Source of the DNA: Hoeflea algicola
GTDB taxonomy: Bacteria; Pseudomonadota; Alphaproteobacteria; Rhizobiales; Rhizobiaceae
Assembly (NCBI RefSeq): GCF_026619415.1
Contig: NZ_JAOVZR010000001.1
Span: 3,518,501 to 3,582,500, forward strand
Direction of reading: 5' to 3'
Length of the DNA: 64,000 bases
The notes under the pieces are model-generated. The model was not told where the DNA came from, searched no databases, and saw only the letters and a list, made by a program, of their open reading frames with translations. A program made the position numbers and the translations under genes. Shown in pieces: positions 26,370 through 36,350 of this stretch (its first letter is position 1; each line of letters starts with the position of its first letter).

Positions 26370-27128
26370 TCAGGATTGGATGCTTTCGTCACCTGTTCCG
26401 AGTTTGGTTTTCCTCATGCTCTGGCCGTCGAGTTCGACGCGATAGGCGTTGTGTACGAGGCGATCGAGAATGGCATCGGCGAAGGTGGGTTCCCCGATCA
26501 CGTCATGCCAGGTGTCGATGGGCAATTGGCTTGTGATCAAGGTTGATCCAACCTCGTATCTGTCCTCGACTATTTCCATAAGGTCACGACGCTGACTGGC
26601 ATTGAGGCGATCCGGTCCCCAGTCGTCCAGGATTAGCAGTTGAGTTTTGGTAAGGGCCTTGAACAGACGCGGAAAGCGTCCGTCACCATGGGCCAGTTCC
26701 AATTCATCAAAGAGACGTGGCATGCGCTTGTACAGCACAGTGATACCGTCTCGGCAGGCGGCTTGCGCCAGAGCGCAGGCCAACCATGTTTTGCCAACGC
26801 CGCAGGGGCCAGTGATCATCAGGTTGCGCTTGTCCTTGATCCAGCGCCCGGTCAGCATCTGCTGGAACATGGCTTTGTCGAGGCCGCGCCGCGACTTGTA
26901 ATCCACGTCCTCCGGCGAGGCACCGACGTGGCGCAGTTTTGCTGTACGCATGCGGCTTTCAAATCGCCTCGTCTCACGACTGGCGGTCTCTCGATCAATG
27001 AGCAGCCCAAGCCATTCAGCGTGGCTAAGCCCGGCTGTGCCGTCCTGTTTTTGCATCTCGGCAAAGGCTTCTGCCATGCCGTCGAGCCTGAGTGTTTTGA
27101 GCTGATCCAGCGTTGGGTGATCAAGCAT
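26370..27128 (-). CDS. istB: IS21 helper ATPase IstB
   Basis: A 252-residue DnaA/DnaC-like AAA+ ATPase with Walker A GPCGVGKTWLA and Walker B LLILDDWG. IstB assembles on target DNA and activates the IstA transposase. It starts 12 bases after istA ends, as usual for IS21. It looks intact. Confidence 0.95.
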   Translation of the reverse strand: MLDHPTLDQLKTLRLDGMAEAFAEMQKQDGTAGLSHAEWLGLLIDRETASRETRRFESRMRTAKLRHVGASPEDVDYKSRRGLDKAMFQQMLTGRWIKDKRNLMITGPCGVGKTWLACALAQAACRDGITVLYKRMPRLFDELELAHGDGRFPRLFKALTKTQLLILDDWGPDRLNASQRRDLMEIVEDRYEVGSTLITSQLPIDTWHDVIGEPTFADAILDRLVHNAYRVELDGQSMRKTKLGTGDESIQS

Positions 27129-28636
27129 TCTCTATCCTCTTCAATGGAAGTAATCCGCACCACGGATATTGGGGTGAGTGATCGCAGGGCCGTCCGTGGT
27201 GGGTTCGCGGCGCTGACGGTCCAAACCATTCTTCAGAATGGAATGCAGGGATGTGTAGGAGTGGGCGTTGATCTCAAGCGCACGCAAACAGGCGGCATCC
27301 AGGCGCTCCCGCCCGAAGGTCTTGGCCAGCCGTAAAACACCGAGGCACGTTCTGTATCCTTGTTCGGGATGTTTGCGCTGGCGCATGATCACATCGACAA
27401 AGACCTCAACATTTGGGCCGATGCGCACAGCTTGCCCGCGGATACGCTGTGGCGTCCAATCCTCGCGGAAGCGATGATGGGCGGGCATGTGATCGCGGAT
27501 CGTGGAGTGCTGGCGATTGCCCGAGGTTCTGGCGTGAGAGGCAACGCGTTGCCCATTAAAGTATACCTCTACGGTGCGTGCGGTGATCCTTGCCCATAGT
27601 TTTTGCTTCAGCAACTGATGCGGCACCGAGTAATAATGGCGGCCAATATCGACATGGTAATCGAGGCCCGCGCGGCACTGCTTCCATTCGGCATAAACAT
27701 AGGCCTCCATAGACAAGGGCTTCAGAGCGGGCCGATCCAGGCGTTCAAACAGATCGCGGCGGCTTGCACCAAGATGGCGACTGACTTTGCCGTTGAGCTG
27801 ATCCAGCAATGGCCGGATGGCAGCGTTCACCTCATCAAGGCCAAAAAAGTGCTGGTTGCGCAGCCGCGCCAAAATCCAGCGCTCGGCCAGCAAAACAGCG
27901 CCTTCCACCTTTGCCTTGTCTTTCGGCTTTCCAGGCCGCGCCGGAACGATGGCGGTATCGTAATGTGCCGCCATATCACCATAGGTGCGATTGATCTCAG
28001 GATCATAAAAACAGGCCTTGGTGACGCCTGCCTTGAGATTGTCTGGAACCAGCTGCGCAGGCACGCCACCGAAGAACTCAAAGGCACGCACATGGCTGGA
28101 TACCCAGTCCGGCAGGCCCTGTGTCCAGCTGGCTTCGACATAGGTGTAATTGGACGCTCCCAGCGTCGCGACAAAGATTTGTGCGGTGCGCACCTCTCCC
28201 GTTTTGGGGCAGACAACATCAACTGTCGGGCCCGCGTAATCGACAAACAGCCGCTCGCCTGCAGGATGACGCTGACGCATCACCGGAGACAGCTTGCCTT
28301 CCCAGCGGGTGTAGAGCTCACAGTATCGGCTATAGCCGTATCCATCGTGATGAACCCCGCGATACTCCTCCCACAGCAGCGACAGCGTCACGCCCTTGCG
28401 CCGCAACTCGGCATGCACATGCGCCCAGACAGGCTGAGGAACCGCGCGACGGACATCGCCGGGGCAAACGGGAAACAGGCGGTTCTCAAGGTCGGCGTCC
28501 GACAGATCAGCAGACAGAGGCCAGCTCAAACCTTCCAGATCAGCGCGCCGAAAATATTCCGAAATCGTCGCACGGGCCACGCACAGGCTTTGCGCCACCT
28601 GGCGGCCTGAAAATCCATCCGCCCGAAGCCGCAGGG

Positions 28637-30011
28637 GTAATTACCCACCCCCTTGCCATGCACCACAATGTCTGAATCCATGATGATATGGATCGGACTG
28701 ATTTGCAGCAGCTGAGCAAGGACGAATTGATCGAGATGGTGCTTCGGCTCCAACGGCCTTCCAAGGATTCTCGGACGTCTTCCAAGCCGCCCTCGACGGA
28801 CAAGAAAGAGAAACGCGTCAACTCACGACCGGGTGGAGCCAAGCCCGGGCATGAACCCCACAATAGGGTGCTGGCGGATTTTGCCGACATGTTTCGCGAT
28901 CATGAACCGACCGCCTGCAAGAGATGCGGCCATGCGTTTTCCGGTGATGATACGATGGTGCTGGCCGGGGCCTATGACGAGATCGATATTCCTGCGATCC
29001 GTCCTCATGTCACCCGGCATCGGCGTTTTTCCTGTCATTGCCCGCAATGCGGCACGACAACAAAAGCCACCGCACCTGCCGTGGCAACCGCAACGCCGTT
29101 CGGGCCAGGCATTCACGCGCTGGCGATCTACCTCAAGAGTTTCCATGCATTGTCTTACGAACGCCTGAGCGGTGTGTTCATGGATATCTTCGGCCTTAAT
29201 GTGAGCGAGGGCGCGATCATGAACATGTTTTCCCGCTCCCGTCCGAGCTTCCAGGCCACAGCACAGGCCGCCAAGGCCAGCCTTCGAGCCGCCCGCGTTG
29301 TCGCCAGCGACGAAACCGGTGTGCGTATCGAGGGCACAAATGCCCAACACTGGGTTTTTCATTGCAAGGATGCTGTTGTCCACCAGCCCGATTACTCCCG
29401 TGCAGCACGGGTCGTTCACGAGACCATGGGCGGCCATGTCCCCGAGGTATGGATATCTGATCGGTATTCAGCCCAGCAATCTCACGGCCATCGACATCAA
29501 ACCTGCCTTGCACATTTGGCGCGTGATACAGCCTTTGCGCTGGAACATGGCGAGGATGATCTCCCTCTTCGCTTCCAGCTTTGGTTTGGCCGTGTGTTTG
29601 ATTTCGCCAGAGCCATAAGCACATTCGCTGCGTCTACCGTCGCAAGCAAGAAGCGCAAATTCGATAAACAGCTTGCCGGGCTTCTATGCGCCCCGACTTC
29701 GTGCGACCTGGCCCAAAAGCTCCAGGCCAAGATCGGGCGGGCCCGCGATCAGCTGCTGACGTTTTGCGACTATCCCGGAGAAGTCGATGTCACCAACAAC
29801 ACATCTGAGCGAAAGCTCCGTCCATGGGTCATTCAGCGAAAGGTGACAAACGGATATCGCGCCATGTGGGCCGCCCAAGCCGAGGCGGATGTACGCACGA
29901 CCATCGACACCGCCCGCCTCAAAGGCGCAAACCCCTTCCAGGTCATCGCATCCGTCCTGGCATAGGCCGGTAGAAGAACCGGAAATCACGAATTCGGGGG
30001 TGGGTAATTAC
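28637..30011 (+). mobile_element. IS66-family element (tnpC only), copy 2
   Basis: The same 1375-base element as at 14809-16183, reversed, with perfect GTAATTAC... terminal repeats. The 8-base duplication CCGCAGGG lies at 28629-28636 and 30012-30019. It interrupts istA. Identity of the copies and intact duplications indicate recent movement. Confidence 0.95.
28688..29965 (+). CDS. IS66-family transposase, copy 2
   Basis: A 425-residue intact transposase with the same sequence as copy 1: zinc finger CKRCGH/CHCPQCG, DDE regions and IS66 C-terminal segment. It is oriented opposite to istA and to the other IS66 copy. No tnpA or tnpB is present. Confidence 0.95.
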   Translation: MDRTDLQQLSKDELIEMVLRLQRPSKDSRTSSKPPSTDKKEKRVNSRPGGAKPGHEPHNRVLADFADMFRDHEPTACKRCGHAFSGDDTMVLAGAYDEIDIPAIRPHVTRHRRFSCHCPQCGTTTKATAPAVATATPFGPGIHALAIYLKSFHALSYERLSGVFMDIFGLNVSEGAIMNMFSRSRPSFQATAQAAKASLRAARVVASDETGVRIEGTNAQHWVFHCKDAVVHQPDYSRAARVVHETMGGHVPEVWISDRYSAQQSHGHRHQTCLAHLARDTAFALEHGEDDLPLRFQLWFGRVFDFARAISTFAASTVASKKRKFDKQLAGLLCAPTSCDLAQKLQAKIGRARDQLLTFCDYPGEVDVTNNTSERKLRPWVIQRKVTNGYRAMWAAQAEADVRTTIDTARLKGANPFQVIASVLA

Positions 30012-31309
30012 CCGCAGGGCTTCCCTTATCTTCCGCATAGGCAATCTCTTCATAAAGGGCTCTCTCCATCCAAAGGAACGGAACAGTAGCCCTGTTACAG
30101 ATCGCCTCGCAGCAGCCTAAACTGGGTTGAAATGGGGGTGGCCGGATGCCCCGGAATCCCCGGCCGGATCAAATCGGAATGGGTGGCCGGATGCTATCGG
30201 AATCAGTGGCCGGATCGCCCCGGAATACGCACGCGTTCAACGAAGTTGCCGAAAACCTGCCACTGCTCGGTCTGGCTGGCATTTATTCGATGACCTTTGC
30301 GGATCGGCGCAAATTGCTTCAATCGGTCGAAGTCACAGCAGCGCTGGCGTCTGTTGTCGGTGCGTTGGTCCTGACGGTCTTGTACGGTTCGCAGTACAGA
30401 CCCGAACTCGCCGCCGGGAATGCCAGTGTCCTCGCTCTGGTTTCCAGCGTGTTGTTCGTACTCACGGTCAGCGCGGCCATCCGGCGGAAAGGTTACGCCA
30501 CATTGTTTTTTGCGGCCGCCGCTGTCGCTGCGGCCCTCATGGTACTCGCCACCGGGACCCGTTCCGCCTGGCCGGCGCTGATTATGGTGCCGTTGCTGGC
30601 TCTGTTTGTCTTCCGGCTACGAGGCCGGGTAGGGGCCTTTGTTGTACTGCTCGCAACCCTTGCCGGTTTGATCGTCGGTGGCCTGTCTGTATCCACGGTT
30701 CTTGAAACGCGGATTGAGCAGGCGCAGGTTGATATCGAAAACGCCATGTCCGGTGACATGTCGGGGGCGATTGGCGAGCGCATCCGGATCTACCGGGCAG
30801 GATATGAGCTGTTTCTGGAAAAGCCGGTCTTCGGATACGGGCCCGGCAACGAGCGGCGTGAAATCGTGCGGAAAACCGGTGAGGGCGGGGCTGAACCAAT
30901 CGCCTTCAGCCATGCGCACAACGCCGCTCTCAATGCGGTGCTGCGCGCCGGCATTGTCGGGCTTCTGGCGTTGGCGGCGATGCTGATCGTCCCATTCGTC
31001 GTGGCCTTCCGGGCGGAAAAGGACGAGGTCGGGCAAGTGGGCTTTTTCGTGCTCAGCGGTGTTTTGATTGTCTATCTGTGCTCCGGGTTCTTCGGTCTTA
31101 TGCTTGGCCATGATATTCACGACGCGGTCTTCATCACCGCGATCAGCTACACGCTCTACCTGATATTCGGTGCAGCCGGTACAAATCGCGACGCCGCACG
31201 TCAGGTGTAGAGTGGTCCGTGACGATTCTTGATGCCGACTCACGGACCCCGGGAACCGGCAAGGGCAAGGTTGGAATGATGGACGGTGCATGAACGGGCT
31301 GAACCCAGG

Positions 31310-32497
31310 ATGAAAATTGTTGTTACCGGTGCGTCTGGCTTTGTCGGCCAAAGCTTGGTGCCGCTGCTGGCCAGGGCGGGAGCGGAATTGTTGCTGGTCG
31401 GACGCGACCCGGCACGGCTGACCGAGCTTTTCCCGAACTGTGAAAGCTGCGGTTATGATGGGTTCGAGCAGCGTGCGCAGGGTTGGGATCAACTGATCCA
31501 TCTCGCCGTGGCAAACACCAACTCCGGCCTCGGTGCGGATGAATTCATGCGCGTCAACGTCGATTTTCTCATCGAAATTGCCGATAAAGCCCGCCGCGCC
31601 GGGATCAGCCGGCTGGTCAACGTGTCCTCAACACACGCGCTCGACGAGGCCAATCACGCTCCCTATGCGCTGAGCAAACGCGAGGCGGTCAACCGCCTGG
31701 CGACGATCAGCGGCATGACCGTCACCACCGTCTATCTGCCACTGGTCTATGGCGAGCGCTTTGCAAGGCTCAACCGATTGCCCCGCTGGCTGGCCCGGGG
31801 GCTGTTTGCCGTGGTCGCGGCATTGCGCCCTGTCGTGCATGTGGAACGGCTTGCCGAATTCATCCTGTCTGGCAGCGAAAGCGATCCGGAGAGCGATGTC
31901 ATCCTGTCGGACAGCCAGCACGGGAATTACTTGTTTCACACAGCCAAGCGGGCGGTCGATCTTGGCGCAGCGCTGGGTATTCTGCTGCTGCTGTGGTGGG
32001 CGCTGGTGCTGATTTGGGCATATATCCGGCTTGATTCACCCGGACCCGGCGTGTTCGCCCAACTCCGCGTCGGCAAGAATGGCCGTGAATTTGTCTGCTA
32101 CAAGTTCCGGACCATGAAGCTCGGTACCCGTCAGGCAGGCACGCATGAGGTTTCGGCCAGTGCGATTACGCCATTTGGGCGATTCCTCAGGGCCAGGAAG
32201 CTCGATGAATTGCCACAGATCTGGAATATCCTGCGCAATGAGATGAGTCTCATCGGCCCGCGTCCGTGCCTGCCGACGCAAACCGCATTGATCGCCGCTC
32301 GCAAGCGGCGCGGCGTGCTCGATCTCAAACCGGGCGTCAGCGGCCTTGCGCAGATCAATGGCATCGATATGAGCGATCCCGAGCGTCTGGCCAGATGGGA
32401 TGCCAGATATCTGGCGTTGCAATCGTTACGGCTGGATCTTGCCATCGGAATGTCGACGCTGACCGGAAGGGGGCAGGGCGACAAGGTTGCTGAGTAA
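31310..32497 (+). CDS. Epimerase / undecaprenyl-phosphate sugar transferase fusion
   Basis: A 395-residue protein joining two enzymes. Residues 1 to about 205 are a short-chain dehydrogenase-like NAD-dependent epimerase (MKIVVTGASGFVGQSL, nucleotide-binding GxxGxxG; NVSSTHALDE; PYALSKREAV with the Tyr and Lys of YxxxK). After about residue 205 comes a bacterial sugar transferase of the PglC/WcaJ type: one membrane helix, then QLRVGKNGREFVCYKFRTMK, RKLDELPQIWNILRNEMSLIGPRP and KPGVSGLAQING. It would make a modified sugar and attach its phosphate to undecaprenyl phosphate to start a surface polysaccharide. GTG 31286 is an upstream alternative start. Confidence 0.87.
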   Translation: MKIVVTGASGFVGQSLVPLLARAGAELLLVGRDPARLTELFPNCESCGYDGFEQRAQGWDQLIHLAVANTNSGLGADEFMRVNVDFLIEIADKARRAGISRLVNVSSTHALDEANHAPYALSKREAVNRLATISGMTVTTVYLPLVYGERFARLNRLPRWLARGLFAVVAALRPVVHVERLAEFILSGSESDPESDVILSDSQHGNYLFHTAKRAVDLGAALGILLLLWWALVLIWAYIRLDSPGPGVFAQLRVGKNGREFVCYKFRTMKLGTRQAGTHEVSASAITPFGRFLRARKLDELPQIWNILRNEMSLIGPRPCLPTQTALIAARKRRGVLDLKPGVSGLAQINGIDMSDPERLARWDARYLALQSLRLDLAIGMSTLTGRGQGDKVAE

Positions 32498-32532
32498 AAC
32501 CGGTACAGCCGGGTGCCTGTGAATGCGAACCA

Positions 32533-33675
32533 TCACAGCCCGTAAAGCGCGTGGAAGGCTGCCGACACCGATGCGTCATCGACAGGTTGCTGCCGGATGG
32601 CGGCGGCATTGGTAATTCCCAATGCGCGCACGTGCGCCGGATCTGCCAGGCAATCTCGAACCGCCGCCGTTATCGATTGCGGATCTTCCGGGTTGATCAG
32701 CCATCCATTGTCCGGTTGGCTGAGCACTTGGCGAATGACCGGTTGATCCGAGGCGATCAGGGCGCAGCCGCAGGCGGCAGCCTCAATCAGGATGCGCGGA
32801 AGCCCTTCCCTCAGGCGGGTCGGCAGGCAGGTCACGTCCGCTTGCTGCAGTGCCAGTACCATCTGTTCGGTTGAAAGTGCGCCGAGATAGGTGATGTCGC
32901 CACGGTCATGGGCTGCGCTGACTTCCGCCATGTCGAACCGGTCCGGATTGCCCGGCTCGGCATCGCCGGCAAGCAGGAACCGGGCATCACCGCCTTCGGC
33001 GCGGATGCACCTTGCCGTCTCAAGAAAGGTACCAACCCCTTTTGCCTTGAGCAGGCGTGAGGCGAAGAGAAAGGAGAGCTTTCCGGTGAGGGGCTCTGAT
33101 GGAGGCGCATAGATGCCCATGTTGAGCCCCGCGCCGGCGATGACGCGGGTCTGCGCCGCGGTAAACACCCCCGCGTCGACAAGCACATCGCGATCTGATT
33201 GGTTTTCGAAGGTCGCCGAGCATTCAAGCAAGCGGCAACCGGCCCGCAGCACGGTAGCCACCGCCCGGCGCCTGAGACCGGTCATGAAGCCGGCGGCGGG
33301 CTCGAACACCTTGCCCAGTCCGGGAAACGTCAGAATCAGCCGCGGCGATTTTGTGCCGCGCAGGCGTCGCACCGCCAGGGCCAGGGTCATGAACAGGTTG
33401 GGTTTGACGGTAATGCAATGCACTACATCGGGCTGCATGTCGGCGACAATGCGGGCATAGCGCGCCGTCAGCCGCGCGTCGGATACGAGGTTCAGACTAT
33501 GCCGAGTGAGCGTGACCGGGATGAAATCCACGCCCTCCGGAAGCTGACCGGCAGATTTGCTGCTGCCGCCGGTGCAAAGGCTGAGCTGATGGCCACGTGC
33601 CAGCAACGGCCCGAGCAGGTTGGTCCGGTGTGCGAGAAAATAGTCGAGGTCGTTGCACACAAACAGGATTTTCAT
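32533..33675 (-). CDS. GT4-family glycosyltransferase
   Basis: A 380-residue GT-B enzyme. The N-terminal Rossmann half begins MKILFVCNDLDYFLAHRTNL, with PDVVHCITVKPNLF. The C-terminal half holds FASRLLKAKGVGTFLE and the donor-site ExxxxE-like region LREGLPRILIEAAACGCALI. It resembles WbpH/capsular GT4 transferases that build repeat units on the inner leaflet. It converges on the epimerase/transferase gene (35 bases between them), so the two probably serve one surface-glycan pathway. The sugar specificity is unknown. Confidence 0.9.
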   Translation of the reverse strand: MKILFVCNDLDYFLAHRTNLLGPLLARGHQLSLCTGGSSKSAGQLPEGVDFIPVTLTRHSLNLVSDARLTARYARIVADMQPDVVHCITVKPNLFMTLALAVRRLRGTKSPRLILTFPGLGKVFEPAAGFMTGLRRRAVATVLRAGCRLLECSATFENQSDRDVLVDAGVFTAAQTRVIAGAGLNMGIYAPPSEPLTGKLSFLFASRLLKAKGVGTFLETARCIRAEGGDARFLLAGDAEPGNPDRFDMAEVSAAHDRGDITYLGALSTEQMVLALQQADVTCLPTRLREGLPRILIEAAACGCALIASDQPVIRQVLSQPDNGWLINPEDPQSITAAVRDCLADPAHVRALGITNAAAIRQQPVDDASVSAAFHALYGL

Positions 33676-34036
33676 GTGCGGTCATCCGTCCGGACATCGA
33701 TGGCGCCCGAATCTGCGGTGCTTGGCACCGGGGCGTGGCGGTTAGTGGGGTCGATGTGAATGACGTGATCCTCTGCGTCCCGCTCCATGTGCCAGCACTC
33801 CGCGCGGAGGACCATTTGCTAGCGAGCTGGTTCCTGGTGCGCAACTGGACGGGCAGTGCGTTGCCTCCGGGAACCTCCCCGGGCGCATACCCGGCCCAGG
33901 TGGCCGATGTGTTGTTCGCGTCCAATGCGCATGCCGAACCAGCCGCGCAGCCTGCGTTTTCGTATCCGCAACGGCATGTCAGTGCAATAGAGCCATTCGG
34001 CCATTGTCTCGAAATTGGCGGAAGCTGTCATCTGCA
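33676..34036. other. Gap between SulP and glycosyltransferase genes
   Basis: A 361-base stretch. Open frames on both strands here have odd composition (many Arg, Pro and Ser) and no motifs, so I call no gene. No hairpin with T-run was seen. It may hold the promoter of the glycosyltransferase gene. Confidence 0.4.
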
Positions 34037-35353
34037 TCACCGGTCCGGCGTATGCCAGTCCGGTTCCGGCGTGCCGCGGCGGCGCAGGCGCAACAACAAC
34101 CCGACCGTAACACCTGCGCCAATCGCGACAGTCAGGTCGGCGAGCACGGTGAGCGCCAGTGTCATCAGCAGCAGCAACATATCTGACCGGCGGCCCTTGA
34201 GCCGCTCGGCGAAATGTTGTGGCTCGGCCATGTTCCAGGCTGTCAGCACCAGCACCGCGGCCAGCGCTGGCAAGGCCAGCAGCCCGGCGAGCGGTGCCGC
34301 CAGCACCATGAACGCCAGCAGGAAAAGTGCGTGCGCGATACCGGCAACCGGCGTCTTGGCACCGGCGCGGATACTGGTAGCGGTACGGGCGATGGCACCG
34401 GTGGCAGGCAACCCCGCAAACAGCGCCGACACGCAATTGGCCGCGCCCTGCGCCACGATCTCGGTGTTGGAGCGATGCGCGGTTCCAGCCATCCTGTCGG
34501 CGACCAGCGCCGAAAGCAGCGATTCGATACCGGCCAGGAAGGCGATGATCAGCGCCGAGGGTAACAGTTCGACAATCCGGTCGAGACTGACCGTGGGCAG
34601 GCCCGGCATGGGAAAATGCGACTGGATCGCGCCAAAACGACCGGCAATCGTCTCGACGTCGAGCCCGAATATTGCCACCGCACCCGATGTCAGCGCTACC
34701 GCGACGACTAGACCCGGCAATTTCGGCGCCGCCCGCCTGAAGGCCACGATCAGTACCAGCGTCACAAGCCCGACCAGCGCGCTCTGGAGTGAAAACGTAT
34801 CCCTGATCTGCCACAATACTTCGAGTTTGGGCAGAAAGTCGGCGGGCATCTTCGTATCCGCGCTTAAACCGAGGAAATCGGCGATCTGGCTGGTGGCGAT
34901 GATCACCGCGATGCCGATGGTAAAACCATTGATGACGGGTTCGGGTACATGCCGGATCAGTAGGCCGGCACGGAGCACGCCGGCGATGATCAGGATCAGC
35001 CCTGCCATGAAGGTTGCCAGTACCAGACCGTCATAGCCGTGCTCGGCAATCACTGAATAGACAACAACGATGAAGGCGCCGGTCGGACCGCCGATCTGCA
35101 CCCGACTTCCCCCGAGCAGTGAAATCACCAACCCGCCGATGATCGCCGTGATAATGCCGGCGCCGGGGTTGGCGCCCGAGGCAATGGCAATCGCCATCGC
35201 CAGCGGCAGCGCCACCATTGCCACGGTAAGGCCCGCCCCCAGGTCGGCCATGAAGGTGGGCATGTTGTAGCCACGGAGCGTGGTCAGCAGCTTGGGGCTG
35301 AAAATATGATTGCGTCCATCGTCCTCGGGTGGAACGTTGGTGTTCTGTGTCAT
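34037..35353 (-). CDS. SulP-family anion transporter without STAS domain
   Basis: A 438-residue membrane protein with the SulP core: DLGAGLTVAMVALPLAMAIA, the conserved GGPTGAFIVVVYSVI, and LSALVADRMAGTAHRSNTEI with GLPATGAIARTATSIRAGAK. SulP proteins move sulfate, bicarbonate or other anions, often with H+ or Na+. It ends right after the last helix (VGLLLRLRRRG). The cytoplasmic STAS domain usual for the family is absent, and the following DNA does not encode one in any frame I could see. The substrate is unknown. Confidence 0.9.
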   Translation of the reverse strand: MTQNTNVPPEDDGRNHIFSPKLLTTLRGYNMPTFMADLGAGLTVAMVALPLAMAIAIASGANPGAGIITAIIGGLVISLLGGSRVQIGGPTGAFIVVVYSVIAEHGYDGLVLATFMAGLILIIAGVLRAGLLIRHVPEPVINGFTIGIAVIIATSQIADFLGLSADTKMPADFLPKLEVLWQIRDTFSLQSALVGLVTLVLIVAFRRAAPKLPGLVVAVALTSGAVAIFGLDVETIAGRFGAIQSHFPMPGLPTVSLDRIVELLPSALIIAFLAGIESLLSALVADRMAGTAHRSNTEIVAQGAANCVSALFAGLPATGAIARTATSIRAGAKTPVAGIAHALFLLAFMVLAAPLAGLLALPALAAVLVLTAWNMAEPQHFAERLKGRRSDMLLLLMTLALTVLADLTVAIGAGVTVGLLLRLRRRGTPEPDWHTPDR

Positions 35354-35403
35354 GGGGGACCCTCTTGCAGGAGCGCCACTTTCAAACTTTGACTACATAC
35401 TTG

Positions 35404-36255
35404 TCAATTCCCCTGCGAAGGAATTTCTTCCGCGCTGGTGCTGATGCTCGTTTCGGCCGCAGCTGCCGGTTTTGCCGCCCCCCATTCGATGCGCTTGTAG
35501 TCGAAACCATATTCCAGCGTCGGCTTGACCACCCGGAAATAGGGGGAGAGATCGAAATCTCGCGGCGCATACAGCGAGTGATGACGGATGTGGAGAATTT
35601 CCCGACGGGAGAAATCCGATTCGGCATGCGGCCGCCCCGGCGCCAGCGTGACTTCGGGCAGGATCGGGTACCGGATCTCCTGAAAGGCTTGAGCGATCAT
35701 CGATGAACAGATCGCCCGTGTCGGGTCACCGGAGCCGAAAGCCAGCATCCGCCGGCGCCAGCGCACAGGCACCGGCGGGGTCGGGAGGAAATAGCGCAGC
35801 AGGTCGAAGATGTGTTTCATGTCGTAACGCACGCCAAGCCGCTCGACCATGTAGGAAACGATCGCTGCGCGGTCTTCCGGCGTCAGCCCCACCGGCCGGC
35901 AGATCCGGGTGTTGAAACGGGTGTATTTCGACAACGGAACTGCGACACACCCCTCACCGAGATTGACTTCGATGAGTTGCTGCGCTTCGTTCCCGTCCTC
36001 ATCCGGTGCAAGCACGTCGCCGATATAAAGCGCAGCATGCGACCACGTCGACTGGGTCAGGTATTTGATCGCAGCAGAGATCTTCTGATTGCCTTCCACC
36101 AGCAGTACGTCACCCGGTTCAAGCGTCCGCGACAGGGTTGCCGGATCAGACGGTGTGTAGGGCTCGTATCCCTCATTGGTCGATTGCAGTTGCCGCGCCA
36201 GGAAGCGTCCGAGCCGGTCTGCCATCGTGTCAGTCATTTGCCGTGCTTCAGTCAT
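35404..36255 (-). CDS. YiiX/NlpC-P60-like cysteine hydrolase
   Basis: About 283 residues from ATG 36255 (36237 and 36348 are other ATGs in frame). The circularly permuted NlpC/P60 (YiiX/YebB-like) layout is visible: an EPGDVLLVEGNQKISAAIKYLT strand, WSHAALYIGD with the candidate catalytic His, LIEVNLGEGCVAVPLSKY, then DPTRAICSSMIAQAF with the candidate catalytic Cys. Family members cleave peptide, amide or lipid ester bonds. The substrate here is unknown. It is divergent from mbfA, and the 36348 start would run into that gene's control region, which favours a later start. Confidence 0.75.
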   Translation of the reverse strand: MTEARQMTDTMADRLGRFLARQLQSTNEGYEPYTPSDPATLSRTLEPGDVLLVEGNQKISAAIKYLTQSTWSHAALYIGDVLAPDEDGNEAQQLIEVNLGEGCVAVPLSKYTRFNTRICRPVGLTPEDRAAIVSYMVERLGVRYDMKHIFDLLRYFLPTPPVPVRWRRRMLAFGSGDPTRAICSSMIAQAFQEIRYPILPEVTLAPGRPHAESDFSRREILHIRHHSLYAPRDFDLSPYFRVVKPTLEYGFDYKRIEWGAAKPAAAAETSISTSAEEIPSQGN

Positions 36256-36350
36256 GGTGCAACACTTGGCCCGGTCGTCGATCGGGATCAACCCGGCAGT
36301 GGTCAACTTTCCGTTTATCCCAGCTTGAAAACCGGTTCGGGTTTCCATAA

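Larger units (their letters stand above)
27141..30038 (-). pseudogene. istA: IS21 transposase IstA, split by IS66
   Basis: The main part (27141-28636) carries an HTH (VAQSLCVARATISEYFRRAD) and a DDE core (RLFVDYAGPTVDVV; LVPDNLKAGV; KAKVEGAVLLAE). The first codons lie beyond the IS66 at 30020-30038 (MRKIRE). Joined across the CCGCAGGG duplication they read MRKIREALRLRADGFSGRQV, a normal IstA start. The IS66 therefore hit codon 7 or so and separates the gene from its native start and promoter. A late internal start could still yield a protein lacking part of the N-terminal DNA-binding region. Confidence 0.88.
26263..30231 (-). mobile_element. IS21-family element carrying a nested IS66
   Basis: The ends are TGCGCATTCCGG on the left and the complement of TGCGTATTCCGG on the right, i.e. 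TG...CA termini. Both ends carry multiple terminal repeats of ATCCGGCC type (three on the left to 26332, four on the right from 30140), typical of IS21. The target duplication is CGCGTT at 26257-26262 and 30232-30237. It encodes istB and istA on the minus strand. Without the 1375-base IS66 and its extra duplication it would be about 2.59 kb. Confidence 0.93.
25982..31210 (+). pseudogene. O-antigen ligase family gene split by IS21
   Basis: The 5' part (25982-26262) starts MIKSVYDFYVRPDFRG and has two membrane helices. The 3' part (30238-31210) has several more plus the Wzy_C/WaaL region (ATGTRSAWPALIMVP; GYGPGNERREIV; SHAHNAALNAVLRAGIVG). The IS21 element 26263-30231 lies between them with CGCGTT duplications. 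Removing it and one duplication gives the continuous frame IAFNEVAENLPLLG and a protein of about 418 residues. Such proteins join or polymerise surface polysaccharide on the periplasmic side of the inner membrane. The insertion should abolish the function. Its neighbours are sugar-transferase genes. Confidence 0.88.

Noticed and set aside
33597..35036. 479-codon plus-strand frame over the SulP gene
   Set aside because: It is Ser/Ala/Thr-rich with no domain, and the minus-strand SulP frame is clearly the real gene.
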